A stretch of DNA of 64,000 nucleotides from Termitomyces sp. T153 (taxonomy: Eukaryota > Basidiomycota > Agaricomycetes > Agaricales > Lyophyllaceae), in assembly GCA_018296165.2 (NCBI GenBank), contig JACKQL020000004.1:930001-994000 (forward strand), read 5' to 3'. Within the stretch, counting starts at the first letter, position 1; the number at the start of each line of letters is the position of its first letter. The translations under genes were made by a program, and so were the position numbers. The notes beneath the pieces were generated by a model. That model saw only the letters and a program-made list of their open reading frames with translations, was not told the DNA's origin and did not search any database. Positions 31,175 through 41,960 of the stretch are shown here, in pieces.

Positions 31175-32692
31175 TCAACTCCAACTATGCAGATCCACTA
31201 AGGTTGCCTCGGTCACTCGTGTGACGCTAATTTTTATACCCAACTCTTCGCACTCCTCCTTGAATGGACATGGTATGCTATCCACCGATCCATATCGCCA
31301 TCCAAGAACAATCTCGCTCAAGCACAATAACCATCCATCCTTCACTGCATTTAATACCTCCTGCAGGGGACTTAGAAACATGAGAGTGGAGCTTGTCCAA
31401 CCCCCATAAAGAACAAGTGTTATGCACTGAAGGGCATTGTGTGGTTTCCAGAACGGCAATATTTCCTTGCGCATGCCATTGTCCTGCCATGTCAGATCGG
31501 TGATATTGGGAAAGAAGTATAATATCTTCGCGATGTGTATGTCGGAAAATATATTAAGATGCGTAATTGTACTGGGGAACACGCCAAAAGGGGTGCTGTG
31601 CGGGACAGGGTTCTTGTAAAAGTTGTTTTCACGTTCATGCGCGTTAATACGGTGTCTCGCAGGGGCATCGGGATTGCAAGGCTTTAACACGGCGTTCGTA
31701 TTCCAGATGATCCCTTCATTCCAAACTACGATGGTGCTGAGTGACCGGAGCATAGGCAGCTGGAACTCAAAAAATCGTTCAGAGAACTCATTGAGGAAGA
31801 GGGTATGGAGCTTTGGAAGGAGGTACGGTGCGGGACCTCCCGTGTATGGAGGCCACGATGCGTGTCTTTTCGTACTGAGAAACTCGCGTCGAATGTCATC
31901 GTCAAACCACCTTCCTAGGACTTCATAGAATCTCACTCTCTTAGGGGCTCTTCTTGACCACGATAGCATTTGCCTAGTTGGATCCGCTTCGTTCCACTGA
32001 TAGACCCACTTTCCAGTGGTAAGTGCCTTCAACGAGTCGCCATCGACGACATTGATAGGAATACAATGTGAGATAATGCATACCTCAAGGTTCGTCATGT
32101 ATCTCAGCATCATTTCCACCTGACTCATCCGTATACTGAGATTATAGATTTCGAGACGGCGGAGCGTACGCGCACAATATGTGCTGATGGTCTTCCACAA
32201 AGCACTGTAGGTGGGGTGTGGGACTTCCCGTCTTCTCTGGTCTGGACCACTGTACTTCACTCGAGCTACGAGAATCTCGAGACGGGGGCATGCAGGTATG
32301 AGTCCCCAGAGTGTGTGTCCACCCTGACTCCATGCTTCGCCCAGATATACTGGATTCCTTCTAGTACCCAGATAAACATCCAACCGATGGCACATATGTC
32401 CTCTTGGTTTTGTATAACCATTTGGAACAGAACGCAAGAGCTTGAGAATGCTGGGAATGACTTGGAATCGAGAAATGACCACGGTTTCGTAGAGAAAGGG
32501 TTCGATTATTGTATGGAAATACTTCGATACGGCGGATATTGCGACTTTGGTGTGAGATGCATTGTGGATGAGTTGGATGACGGTGTCTCGATTTTCTTCG
32601 TTGACTGCTTCGAAGGATGTGTCCCATGCTTCGGGGACCCAGGTGGCAAAGCGAAATATTAGTGAATAGAGTTCTGAAGGTAAGTGTGACAT
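31175..32692 (-). CDS. F-box/LRR-like hypothetical protein, single exon
   Basis: 505 aa from the ATG at 32692. The N-terminus MSHLPSELYSLIFRFATW, followed by AISAVSKYFHTIIEPFLYETVVI, fits the degenerate F-box start common in agaricomycetes (LP.EL...IF......L...S..S.....P.LY..V). The rest has regularly spaced leucine-rich segments (CPRLEILVARV, LRRLEIYNL, MTNLEVCIISHC, PSTITHLNIFSD, FFPNITDLTW), as in F-box proteins with an LRR-like solenoid. Such proteins act as substrate adaptors of SCF ubiquitin ligases. The frame also runs 59 codons upstream (to 32869) without a stop, but the F-box-like start favours 32692. CpG is retained. No intron is needed. F-box identity is inferred; it is weaker than a canonical F-box. 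Confidence 0.72.
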   Translation of the reverse strand: MSHLPSELYSLIFRFATWVPEAWDTSFEAVNEENRDTVIQLIHNASHTKVAISAVSKYFHTIIEPFLYETVVISRFQVIPSILKLLRSVPNGYTKPRGHMCHRLDVYLGTRRNPVYLGEAWSQGGHTLWGLIPACPRLEILVARVKYSGPDQRRREVPHPTYSALWKTISTYCARTLRRLEIYNLSIRMSQVEMMLRYMTNLEVCIISHCIPINVVDGDSLKALTTGKWVYQWNEADPTRQMLSWSRRAPKRVRFYEVLGRWFDDDIRREFLSTKRHASWPPYTGGPAPYLLPKLHTLFLNEFSERFFEFQLPMLRSLSTIVVWNEGIIWNTNAVLKPCNPDAPARHRINAHERENNFYKNPVPHSTPFGVFPSTITHLNIFSDIHIAKILYFFPNITDLTWQDNGMRKEILPFWKPHNALQCITLVLYGGWTSSTLMFLSPLQEVLNAVKDGWLLCLSEIVLGWRYGSVDSIPCPFKEECEELGIKISVTRVTEATLVDLHSWS

Positions 32693-32865
32693 CGAGTTAG
32701 TAAAAAACGGGTGGGAGGCCAAGTAGATGAATGGTTTAGGAGAGGGAGAGGGAGAGTGGAGTGACGTCCTAGTTTCACTCGATGATATAATCAAGTCCCA
32801 AGTCTGGTTGGTGCTACGTCTGGTGGTGCTCGAACCATTCGTACGTAAGAAAACATATAAGACTT

Positions 32866-33420
32866 GCAATATGGAAAATCTCCGAGATTATCTCACAAAT
32901 TTGATCATGTAATCACATGAGCGCATAAGGGGCTCTTTCTTGAAGCGAAAACCTGCCTAAACAGGCATTGTGCGTCTTGCGCCTCTACAACCTGCTTCAC
33001 GATGACAGCAACGTTTCCACCCCTTTCACAGGTTCATTAGCGCACCAACAAATGGATACCCTTCCCAAACAAACGATAGGCCTAGGCGCGGAAGTTGTCT
33101 GAATGCATATCACCCAGTAGGAAAAATTCAAAACGATAAGGAAGCGGATATCTCGCAGTCAAAATGGCCCTGTGACGATATTCCAAGAACCGCAAATTAT
33201 GCAAAAGACAACAGGATATCTGGAGCAGATACAACTTAGTCGTACTTGGAGCAGAGTTGTATCGTTTCACCTCTAGATTGTATGGATGAAACAACTGTCC
33301 AAGGGTTGGCCTGATATCACATCAAAACCGTACCCTGGCGAATTCAATGGTGAGTGGAGCCAGTGGAGCCGATCACTCGAAGGACGGATGAGGGATGCTT
33401 ATTTAGTGAACTGGATTGAA
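32866..33420. repeat. Duplicated segment R4, CpG-rich copy
   Basis: About 550 bp, from 'agacttgcaatatggaaaatc' to 'tgaactggattgaaatggtac', recurs in the same orientation at about 39838-40497. This copy keeps CpG; the other has lost it. A minus frame ending LPYRFEFFLLGDMHSDNFRA is recognisable in the partner as LPYHFEFFLLGDMHLDNF, so part of it may once have been coding. No known element type was recognised. Confidence 0.7.
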
Positions 33421-33698
33421 ATGGTACAGTATAACTGACGTTGATCGTTTTACTTTACTTCCATTGTATGCATCTATCCAGGCTGATTCAAATTTGATTA
33501 TGGACTTGACCTCAGACGACGGACTGGGTGATTGCAAATGCTCTACACTACTATGATTGTTTGGCAAACTGTAAACATAGCTGATGAAGATAGATGGATG
33601 GCATCTGACAGGAAAAGGGCCGGGTAAGCTTCCGAGCACTTAAGAAAGTCCAAGCGACAAACTTGTGTCTCACTCAAAACTCATCCATCTGGACAACG
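33421..33698. other. Upstream region of the partial membrane-protein gene
   Basis: CpG-containing low-copy sequence with no long open frame. It probably includes the promoter of the gene starting at 33699; no TATA box is obvious. Confidence 0.35.
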
Positions 33699-34140
33699 AT
33701 GTATGAAATAGCGACTCTTCATGAACCATTCCTCTCAGGTACGTAATTGATCAATGACCAAGTATGACTTGAATCATTTTTCCTTATCTAGCTGTGGTTG
33801 TCGGCTTTTCGTATGGGTATTTCGTTGCGATTCTTTTGTTTGATCTAAAATCCGAGACCACTTTTCACTCAGGCTCTTCGGAGTCGCGTGCCCACAGATG
33901 GCATATTACTTACTTCCGCGTGTATTCTGATGACCACAGGCTGTTAAAAATGCTTGTCAGTCTCTGTGTCATTCGTGTCTTCCTCGAGTTGTCTATTCAT
34001 GTTGCCATTGACAGGTAACCCTTGTGTGAGCACTATGCTATGCTGACGTTTCATTTGGAGATCTGAGCTCTGAGTTGTATTTAGCGTGATGGAGGGTGCA
34101 CATGTGGATTTCCTGATGGACATCATGCATGATGCTTACA
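33699..34140 (+). pseudogene. Partial multi-spanning membrane protein gene
   Basis: Exon 1 is 33699-33738 (MYEIATLHEPFLS), then a 53-nt GTACGT...TCTAG intron (33739-33791). Exon 2 (33792-34015) contains a hydrophobic segment AVVVGFSYGYFVAILLF and then TYFRVYSDDHRLLKMLVSLCVIRVFLELSIHVAI. The order (short N-terminus, TM helix, Y-x-x-Y/F..D..LLK.LV, second helix) resembles the DUF6534-type integral membrane proteins that are very numerous in agaricomycetes. A possible donor follows at 34016 (AG-GTAACC), but the remaining helices are absent. CpG-poor repeats start at about 34150, so the 3' part appears lost. It could also be a real gene with exons I cannot see. Confidence 0.42.
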
Positions 34141-34609
34141 TCATGTGCAAGATGCCCGAAAAGACATTTTTCCTTCTTTATATCAATATGTCAGTGCAAT
34201 GCTGTTGGTTATCTGCAATGACATTGACCTTTAGCTTCTAAGGGATCTACAGTATGTCAGATATTGTATTTAGCCTGATTTCACTATGTGACCTTGACAT
34301 TGGCAAGTTGCTACAACAATCATGGTTTGTTATCAGTCATTCTCTGTAAGATTACTTATGAATGATTTTTCAGCTCGCTATCACATTATAAGTTGAGGGG
34401 TGTGTTCAGTATCATCTGCTATAGGCCATTTATTGAGTCAGTGTTTGTCAGTTTCTATGCATGGAGAGCATATCACCATAGTATCACAAATCTTAGTTGT
34501 CCAAGCCACACAATTGTCCATAGTCAGAAAAAGACATCAATGGCAAAAACTTCTTGTTGCATTTACAGTATGTTCATTCTTGTGCTAAGTAGCATTGCTG
34601 GGGTTCATA
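34141..34609. other. CpG-poor sequence without a recognised gene
   Basis: Short open frames only. It follows the truncated membrane-protein gene and precedes repeat R3 copy 2. Confidence 0.3.
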
Positions 34610-34925
34610 CAGTCAGCTCAATGTGTAGACCATGAGAACACTGCTATTGTTTGGTCAGAGGATATTCTATCCTGCTGACCAGCTTATATACTACATCTGT
34701 GGCTATGCTATGACTAATGCTATATGAGATAAGTGACCTAGGTATGCTAAGCAGTAATGACTAACAATATCTCAAAGGGGAAATAGGGTTCAATGACTAC
34801 AAAGGGCTGACTACTACTATCTGGAGGATGCAGGGACTTGGCAGCTGGTCAGTTGGTAATGCTAGAGATGATGCTTTTCCTATGACTAAGGCTGGATAGA
34901 GTTGGAGTTACCTATCAGGACTACC
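34610..34925 (-). repeat. Dispersed repeat R3, copy 2
   Basis: The reverse complement matches 6580-6860, including 'gatgtagtatataagc' and 'ggatagaatatcct'. It is probably an LTR promoter fragment of the same unknown element. Confidence 0.6.
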
Positions 34926-35330
34926 CAACAGAGTTGTCTTCTTACAAGATGAGTTAGAATGGTGGATCATCCTTAGACTAGGCCTGGAATAGAGTCAAAT
35001 AGTCTTACTTAAGGGGACCATCACCTTACACTACTGGACCAATAGGGCCAGTGGACATCCAATAAGTCTGGCAATTACTACTGGCAGCCAACAATGTTTC
35101 CTCTGGCAAAAGTGCAAAAGCAACATGTTGCATCATCCCCAGTGCACATATTTCAGGGAAAAAAGGCTATTAGACAATGGAAAATGACTTTTTCCAAAAC
35201 AATGAGCTGATAAAGAAATGATACAACATGTTTCTTTTACACTTTTTTCAAAGGAAACATTTTCCAGTGCCAGCAGTGAATGGAAAGATGTCAGAAAATA
35301 TAGACCATATTGATTGCAATACAGACTTAG

Positions 35331-35973
35331 TGTCAGGAGATGTCTCATTGCCCCTCTGCCCAATTTTCCATCCTTATAGTTTTCCTATATTCTTCTTTGC
35401 TTTTCCTATCTGCTAGTTCCAGTTTCAGCCCCCAAGCTGCACCAGTTCTCTATCCATAATTCAGACAAGTGTTGTCCTTCCACACTGCCTCTTATCAGAC
35501 CCTTAGATTGTTTCCTTTATTCCAAGCCTGTTGCTCATTGTAGACCTCTCATCTTTGAGTCACAGGTACTTCCAACCAAGGGCTATCTGTTGGTTATATT
35601 TGCATAGGGTCATGTGCTGCAGACCTGAAAATCAAGGCCATTCACAATGGATTTCCATGATTGGGTCAGCATGTAACTAGTTGACTGGTTGACAAGTCAC
35701 ATGCACAGGTCAGGCAAGTTTCCAGTCATGTGACTGGTTGATTTGTTGACTAGTCACATGACCTTTCTGTCATACTGTACAGTTGTGTCCCACAAGTCTG
35801 AAAACTTAGAGTGTAACATTTGGCCTAGGGAGCTCCTCAGACTTGTTCTCCTTAGATCTCTCTTTGCCAGGTATGTAGATATGCTTGTAGACACTGTACA
35901 GTACTGAATAGACTTTGGATCTCCCTTTGCCAGCTGTGTGACTGAGCCACAGCCTCCAGAAGGTGCCCTTACA
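35331..35973 (+). repeat. Solo LTR of family LTR2
   Basis: 643 bp, TGTCAGGAGATGTC...GTGCCCTTACA. It is flanked by CTTAG (35326-35330) and TTTAG (35974-35978), a 5-bp duplication with one C/T difference. It matches the LTR at 43218-43775 in its 5' half, and those at 11532-11896 and 170-374 in its 3' half. No internal region remains. Confidence 0.78.
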
Positions 35974-36073
35974 TTTAGGATGGACAAAGGTGAAGATAAA
36001 ATCAAAGTTTGAACTGTTAAATTGTTTTGTAGTATTTGCTGATCTTCATTTATTGATAAAATACTGAGTGCAC

Positions 36074-36080
36074 AGTCTCC

Positions 36081-36085
<5 letters not shown>
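36074..36085. repeat. Target-site duplication of SINE copy 3 (left)
   Basis: AGTCTCCTTGTT here is repeated exactly at 36968-36979 on the other side of the SINE. Confidence 0.8.
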
Positions 36086-36120
<35 letters not shown>

Positions 36121-36967
36121 CTCCTTTATATTCTCCAAGGAACATTGGGGCTAGGCCCTATGTTGTCCTCTGCAGTATGTACAGGTGTGATTTACAGACA
36201 CTACCTAAGGTACTCCAGCCCAAAGCCTTTTCAAGCCTGCCAGTTACACCCCATAGCCATTTTACTACAGTTTGATCCTTTCAGAGTTCATACAGCCCTC
36301 ACATAAGCTCCCATACTATCTGCTGTTAATGTGCTGTCCCTACTAATACCCACTTTTTGCTCTAAGCAATGCTTGCTGGTAACACTCTGAACCCAGCCAT
36401 GAATTTCTTTGTCCCTAATCCCTGACCCTACACTTCAGTCAGCACAATGCCAAGCACATGCTAACTTGGTTTCTTGAGATCACTGAACAGGATTGAACTG
36501 CTCACCTCTCTGCCATCACAGGTTGGATCAATGGTTGGATCACTAAGCCAGGGGGCCATGCAGTACTTTGGCAGCCTGGCCCAACATGCCTTGAGGCCTT
36601 CCTTTCTCAGACTGACCCAAACTATGGCACAACAGGTCCAATGGGGCTACAGTTTTTGCCCCTCCCTATTCACCACACTGGGGAACCCTTTCCTTTTCTG
36701 TCTGGACATGAGATTAGTGGTCACATTGCATCATTGAGTACATGTGCTAATGGTGTTGGGGTTGGATCCCTACAGCCTAACCTACAAAGCCTTTCTAATA
36801 ACATGTGATGGGTGGTGGCTTCCCAGCGGCATTGAAATAACCTATGTAGTGTCTAAGGTGTTTTCCACACAGGCACACTCAGCCAGAGTCAAAACCCTGG
36901 CCTTGCACTCACAGATCATGTGACCCACTTTGGGACACAATGGTGCCAGCTGAGCCACCATGCCCCT
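36086..36967 (-). mobile_element. tRNA-derived SINE, copy 3 (full-length, CpG-decayed)
   Basis: The reverse complement begins GGGGCATGGTGGCTCAGCTGG (compare GGGGGCGCGGTGGCTCAGCTGG in the intact copy). It runs through an A box and B-box-like GGGTTTTGACTC to a 3' tail of about 12 ACA/AAC triplets (36086-36120). It is flanked by exact 12-bp direct repeats. Comparison with 48457-49318 shows CG changed to TG or CA at most sites, including the B box. Confidence 0.82.
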
Positions 36968-36979
36968 AGTCTCCTTGTT

Positions 36980-37097
36980 ACACAATCAATATCCCTCTCT
37001 TGAACTTCAAGCTCCATCATGTTTGAAAATTATATGAATGATTGAAAAAATCAAATTGTTTTACACATCAAACAGGACCCAAGGTTTTTCCTCATTG
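36980..37097. other. Short CpG-poor spacer
   Basis: AT-rich sequence between SINE copy 3 and the following LTR. Nothing is recognised. Confidence 0.3.
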
Positions 37098-37641
37098 TTA
37101 GGTCCAGCTGACCTGAGGGCTCTCTCACTATAGAGCAAGCAACTCACTAGTTTGATAACTGCAATCACTAGAAGGACTTACAGAGTATCAGAGTTTGATG
37201 ATAGTCAAATAAATGATTTAGGAGTTTGGAGTTGGTGAGAATGCTAAGTTCAGAGACTAGTCAAAGTTGGAGGACTTAGGAGTTGAGCTGTGTTTTGTTG
37301 GAGAGTGGTAACAATTAGGTTGTATTTGGAGTGATAGAGTTAACAAAGTAGGATTGGATAAGTGCTGGGTAATAGATAATTGCCAGAAAACTAAAGGCTG
37401 ACAAATGTACTAAGTTGAAGGCAATATTGAGACTAAGGTACCAAATATGGTGGTATGGTACTTATAGTAGGGCCCTTGGGGTCCTTGGAGTGGGCAGGAG
37501 GTTGGGTGTGATCACAGAGCATAGTGTTGAGACTTAGCATGGTTCCAAGACTTAGAGTGGGGTAGAAGGGCTAAGACAGGGCTAGTGGTGCTGCTAGAGG
37601 ATCTTAGATGAGTGCAGGACAGGTCCAGGGGTTTTATGTGA
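37098..37641 (-). repeat. Diverged LTR related to the E/F family
   Basis: The plus strand begins TGTTAGGTCCAGCTGACC, as in the minus-orientation LTR of E. It contains 'gcaatattgagactaagg', placed before 'tacttatagtag' as in E (gcaatatcaagactagag ... acttatata). It ends ...TTTTATGTGAC. It is shorter than E/F LTRs and boundaries are approximate. It suggests a sister family that keeps the same start-site block. Confidence 0.5.
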
Positions 37642-38435
37642 CCTCTTACTTATCATTTTTCTTGTCTTGCTTACAAACATACTTGAACAGCATCTACACT
37701 TCAGATATTGACATTGGATATGCTCTTTTATTATTACTGACATTTATTATACATCTTGTTGACATTGCATACAAATACTTGGTTATCATATTAACATCCA
37801 GTATGTATCAGGGACACTTTGGCAGATGTCATTGCTAGCAGTGACCAATATTTCCTTTCTAAATACAATACCTACAAATAGTATAAATACTGCCTGTACA
37901 TAGAGACAACAGGAAGCCAACAGAGTATTGTTACCCTCATTAGCTCTCAGCTTACTAGCTTCATATTTTTTATTGCTCTTTCATTATTGTTAACAACTTG
38001 GCAACAAGTCTTGACAACCTCATATTCAATCTAGAGTGGGTACCAACTGCAGGTACTCTTAGTGTTTTGTGACTTAGCAATGCTAGCAACTGCAGCTAGC
38101 AACTGGTTTGTGTTTGTTCTCCAATTCATATCAACTTCACTTATCCTCTGTTCCGCACCTCCTTTCTATTGCTTAGTTCCTCTTTCTTAGCTACTTATCC
38201 CTTTTACTAGCAACTCATCCTAGCAGCACTTTTGTCTCTACCCCTTTCTTTCCTTCCATTCCCCCATCACTTAGTAACTTCTCATTACTGTCTAGTGACA
38301 TAGGCCAGCAATAGTGACATTTCTCACTTGACTCCTCCATTTTCCTACACATCTAATTGCTCTTGCATTCTGGGACAGTTACTGACTTGCCCCCATTACA
38401 TCCTATTGCCAGCTACCCTATCTGGTTGCCAGTGT
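37642..38435. other. CpG-poor, repeat-like sequence (possible Copia LTR)
   Basis: It contains GTATAAATACTGCC (about 37880), which could be an LTR promoter, and pyrimidine-rich stretches. It lies on the 3' side of the minus-strand Copia gag fragment. No boundaries could be set. Confidence 0.3.
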
Positions 38436-38439
38436 TCAG

Positions 38440-39350
38440 GTCTTCTTTCTTTGGGTTTCCTGCATGGCAGCTAGGCAGCATAGGAGCACATCAACAGTGC
38501 ATAGGTCACATGTGTTTGGGTAGAGGGCTGCTGGATTGTTGAATCTGCAATGTTTGTAGCTGGCAGGATGATTGATGTTGTGGTGGGATTTTTGCTTGAT
38601 GAGGTCCTGGAGATCTTGCCTTTGTTCCTGAAGCCAGGCAGAAACTGGCCCTCCTTTCCCCTTCCCCCTCCTTCCAGTAACAGTTTCCAATTGCATGACC
38701 ACTTCAATAGCAGTTTGGGTTTTGCCTGGGTTTTTAAGGCTGTTGCTGATACCCCAGTTTTCTGTTTCTAGAGTACAATTCAATCCCAGTGCATGGTAAG
38801 TGCCATGACAATGTCTTTAGTGGTCCTCAGTGAGTACAGTCCAGCTATGACAGCATTTCATGATTCTGGGAGAGAATCCATTAAGATTGTGTGGAATATT
38901 GCATCATCTATTTTTGCTCCCCTCTCTGTTGCTGCCTCCCATTTTTCTCTGAGATCTTTCACATGCTTCAAGAAGTCCATGCCATCTGATAACTCCATGG
39001 CTTGTAAATGTTTTTCAGCATCCATTGTGGCTATCTCTGAGAAGATTCCATAATTATTGTTAAGTGCTGTCCAGGCTTGTGCTGCCAATTCATCCATTTT
39101 TATGCCTAGGCCCACCAGATTCTTTGTATTATAGGTGATGAGGCCTAGTGTACAGGCATCCCTTTCTTCCCATTCCTCTAACAACAGGTTTCTCAATGAC
39201 TACTCAGTAGGTTTTGTCTCAACTTCTTTTATGTCTAGTGCCATTTCTGGCTTTTTGATTATACCATCCAGGTACTCATGGGTGCTTTGCACTCATGCAG
39301 CAATCAGGACACAGTTTTTGAAAGTGGTATAGTTTGTGCTATTGAAGTGT
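38440..39350 (-). pseudogene. Copia gag fragment (UBN2-like)
   Basis: The minus strand reads FNSTNYTTFKNCVLIAA, then QAWTALNNNYG (about 39090), MELSDGMDFLKHVKDLREKW (about 38990) and ILMDSLPES (about 38880). This is the typical order of Copia gag (W..L...Y......L...L..L.M.....V..H...L......L...G....D.......L..LP..). Stops include TGA and TAG. The remainder down to 38440 is basic and Ser/Thr-rich, with no zinc knuckle visible. This is a different Copia family from the complete one at 17.4 kb. Confidence 0.72.
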
Positions 39351-39834
39351 GGATGTCATGTGTGCTGCCCAATGTGATATATTATGGGGAATGTCACAGT
39401 GATGTATTGTTTGAGTCATTTATTTTGGAGTAGAGGCTCAATGGATTAAAAATGCAAATGGGACCTATAACCTGTAGACAATAATAGCAATTGAGTTCTC
39501 AGTCACACCATATGAAGTAGTTGACTGTATATATTACCTGTAAACAATAATAAAAATTGAGTCTACAGGATGCTGTCAATAAAGTAATGTATAGGTAAAT
39601 GATTGGCTCACCCTCAGTCACACCATATGAAGTAGCTGACTGAAGATGGCTGTCTATGTACACCTAAACTAAGAAGAACAAAATTTAAGGTTTGTTCCAA
39701 AGACTAGCAAATACCAATTGAGGCTGCAATGCAAGAAAGAGGGAAAAATAATCTTCAGGTATCCAAAAGAGGAAAGTCTCCATGTAATCAGAGGTATGAC
39801 ATTTGGTCATGTAAGTTGTTCTTCAACACATATG
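39351..39834. other. CpG-poor sequence with a short internal repeat
   Basis: The phrases 'aacctgtagacaataatagcaattgag' and 'acctgtaaacaataataaaaattgag' and two copies of 'cagtcacaccatatgaagtag' occur within 200 bp (about 39470-39640). This is an imperfect tandem or nested arrangement. No gene was found. Confidence 0.4.
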
Positions 39835-40497
39835 AACTACAAGACTTGCAAAATTGAAAATCTCCAAGATTATCTCACAAATCCATTCCTTCCAAGATGT
39901 GTGATCATGTAATCACATGATTGCATAAGGAGCTCTTTCTTGAAGCAAAAACCTGCCTCAACAGGCATTTCAAGTCTTGCACCTCTACAACCTGCTTCAC
40001 AATGACAGCAACATTTCTACTCCTTTTATAGCTTCATTAGCACACCAACAACTGGATAGCCTTACCTTAGGCATGGGAAGTTGTCCAAATGCATATCACC
40101 CAATAAGAAAAATTCAAAGTGATAAGGAAGTAGATATCTCCTGATTGAATAACTCTGTAACAATATTCCAAGGAGAGCCAATTTGGCAGAAGACAGCAGG
40201 ATATTTAGAGGGCAGATACAACTTAGTTGTACTCAGAACAGAGTTGTATCTGTTTCAGCCTGTGAGAAGGCCTGGCAGACTTTAGGCTAAGGCCATGTTG
40301 TAGGTATCAAACAACTGTCCAGGCCATCCAGGTTTGGCCTAGGATGACTAGTCTGAGCTTATTCTGTTGGCCTGACATCATATCAAAATCATACCCTGGA
40401 AAATCCAATGGTGAGTGGAGCCAGTGGAGTTTTGATCATCACTTGTGGATGGGTAAGGGATGCTCATTCAGTGAACTGGATTGAAATGGTACAGTAA
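39835..40497. repeat. Duplicated segment R4, CpG-depleted copy
   Basis: It matches 32866-33420 over its length with about 100 bp of extra sequence (around 40260-40370). CG sites of the other copy are TG or CA here (for example 'gagcgcataagg' reads 'gattgcataagg', and 'cgtcttgcgcctct' reads 'aagtcttgcacctct'). Confidence 0.7.
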
Positions 40498-40694
40498 ACT
40501 GCACAGAATAAAACTTGCAAAGTGTGACAAGTGTTTAATGGGTATGTACAAGTGCAAGCATCTTGATGTTCATGATGATGAGGAAGAGGAGGAGGAATTG
40601 GATAAAAGTGATATGGATGACAAAGTGAAATTGGAGCAAGTCAGATTGATGGGGCCAAAGAGTGTAAAGGTATCTACAGTCATACAGTGACATC

Positions 40695-41461
40695 AAAAAG
40701 ACAGCCCTTGACTACTTCTCAGGCAGAGGTTCAAATAGTTCAAGAGTAGGTTGAGTCTTAACATTTGGTTTAACCTTCTACTGTAACCCAGAATTCTTAT
40801 CAGGAACACTAGAATCACAATAATAAAATCTTTTCAACTCATGAGTAGGCTGATTAGCCACAGAATGATTAGTCAGGAACCAGTTTGAATCTTCTGCCTG
40901 TTCTTCTCAACTCTCATCAAATGTTGGAGTACTAAACCAATGCCAAAGTCCATTGTGCTGGAGAATTGTCCATACATCAAGCTCAAAATTGTGAACAAGG
41001 TACCTGTTTACCCAATTTTGTTTAGCAGGAATGTGAGCATAATGGATATCTGCATGACCCCAGTCAATAAGAACTGGATTGTTAGAGGGTGCATGTAGTA
41101 TGATGTTGTTGAGATGAATATTATGATAGGCAACACTGTAATGTCATAATCATCAGCAAAGAGTCAGGACTTTCTGAGAGATTTTCTCTGCATCTTCATA
41201 ACATAGGTTGACACCTGGCTGGAGCTCCCCCATTGTTTGACCAGGTATATATTCAATAAGGAGTCCATCAATATAATCCAGAGAAGGATGGACCTGTTCA
41301 GATGACATGGAAATGCAGACTGCACCAAAAAAATCAGGGAACATAGCCATGTGATTGAGCATCTTGCAGATAAGAGTAAGCCTTTTTTTCTTTTTGATGG
41401 AGGAAATTGAAGTGATCCCAATGTTGTAACTTGTGCATCCATGTTGGTTTGTCCTCTTCAT
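40695..41461 (-). pseudogene. Protein kinase-like domain remnant
   Basis: The minus strand has GLLIEYIPGQTMGELQPG (about 41260), then a catalytic-loop-like YHNIHLNNIILHAPSNNPVLIDWGHADI (about 41120-41040; the invariant D of the HxD is N here, and DWG stands for DFG). It continues with IPAKQNWVNRYLVHNFELDVWTI and DSNWFLTN. This matches the divergent kinase-like proteins (APH/Ser-Thr type) expanded in agaricomycetes. Stops and a frame change lie before the catalytic loop. It is CpG-depleted, so it is an inactivated duplicate. The upstream part at 41462-41830 is too decayed to read. Confidence 0.68.
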
Positions 41462-41960
41462 CCTGGCTTAAATCTGGAGGTTGACTGTGTGTTTGAATAT
41501 ATGTGCAAAAACCTGCTTGAAATTTGTGTTCTATGTCTGTTGTCTAAGGCCATGCTGGCTCATCTAGAAACTCCTCTTAAGCATTTTCAAAGCCACAGTC
41601 AGCAAGTTTTAAAATGGCATGAGGGGGGATGTCAGAAAAACCAGGTTCTCAACAAGCAGAGTTATGGAGTTAGTTGGGGGATACATTTCAATAACTTGGA
41701 CACTAATAGTTTGGTTACAAGCTGGAAGGACAACAGGAAGACACTTTGCTGTCCTGGGTGGCTCAGACCTTGTGAGGAAAGTCAGTATGCTTGGTTCAAT
41801 CATGTTTGAAAAAAGTCATTACTGACCTCATCCAAAGGCTAGCAGATCTGAGAGTGAATTTGTGCATTGGTAGTTGTAAGCTCTATTGCAGGTTATATTA
41901 GTGTAGTGCTGGATTAAAGATATAAACTTTTGAAACTTACAGCAACTGACATACAATATG

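Noticed and set aside
36084..36120. (GTT)n as an independent microsatellite or poly-Gln coding repeat
   Set aside because: It lies just inside the 12-bp target duplication of the minus-strand SINE, so it is the SINE tail.
38793..39053. Plus-strand 86-codon frame
   Set aside because: It is antisense to the recognisable Copia gag fragment on the minus strand.
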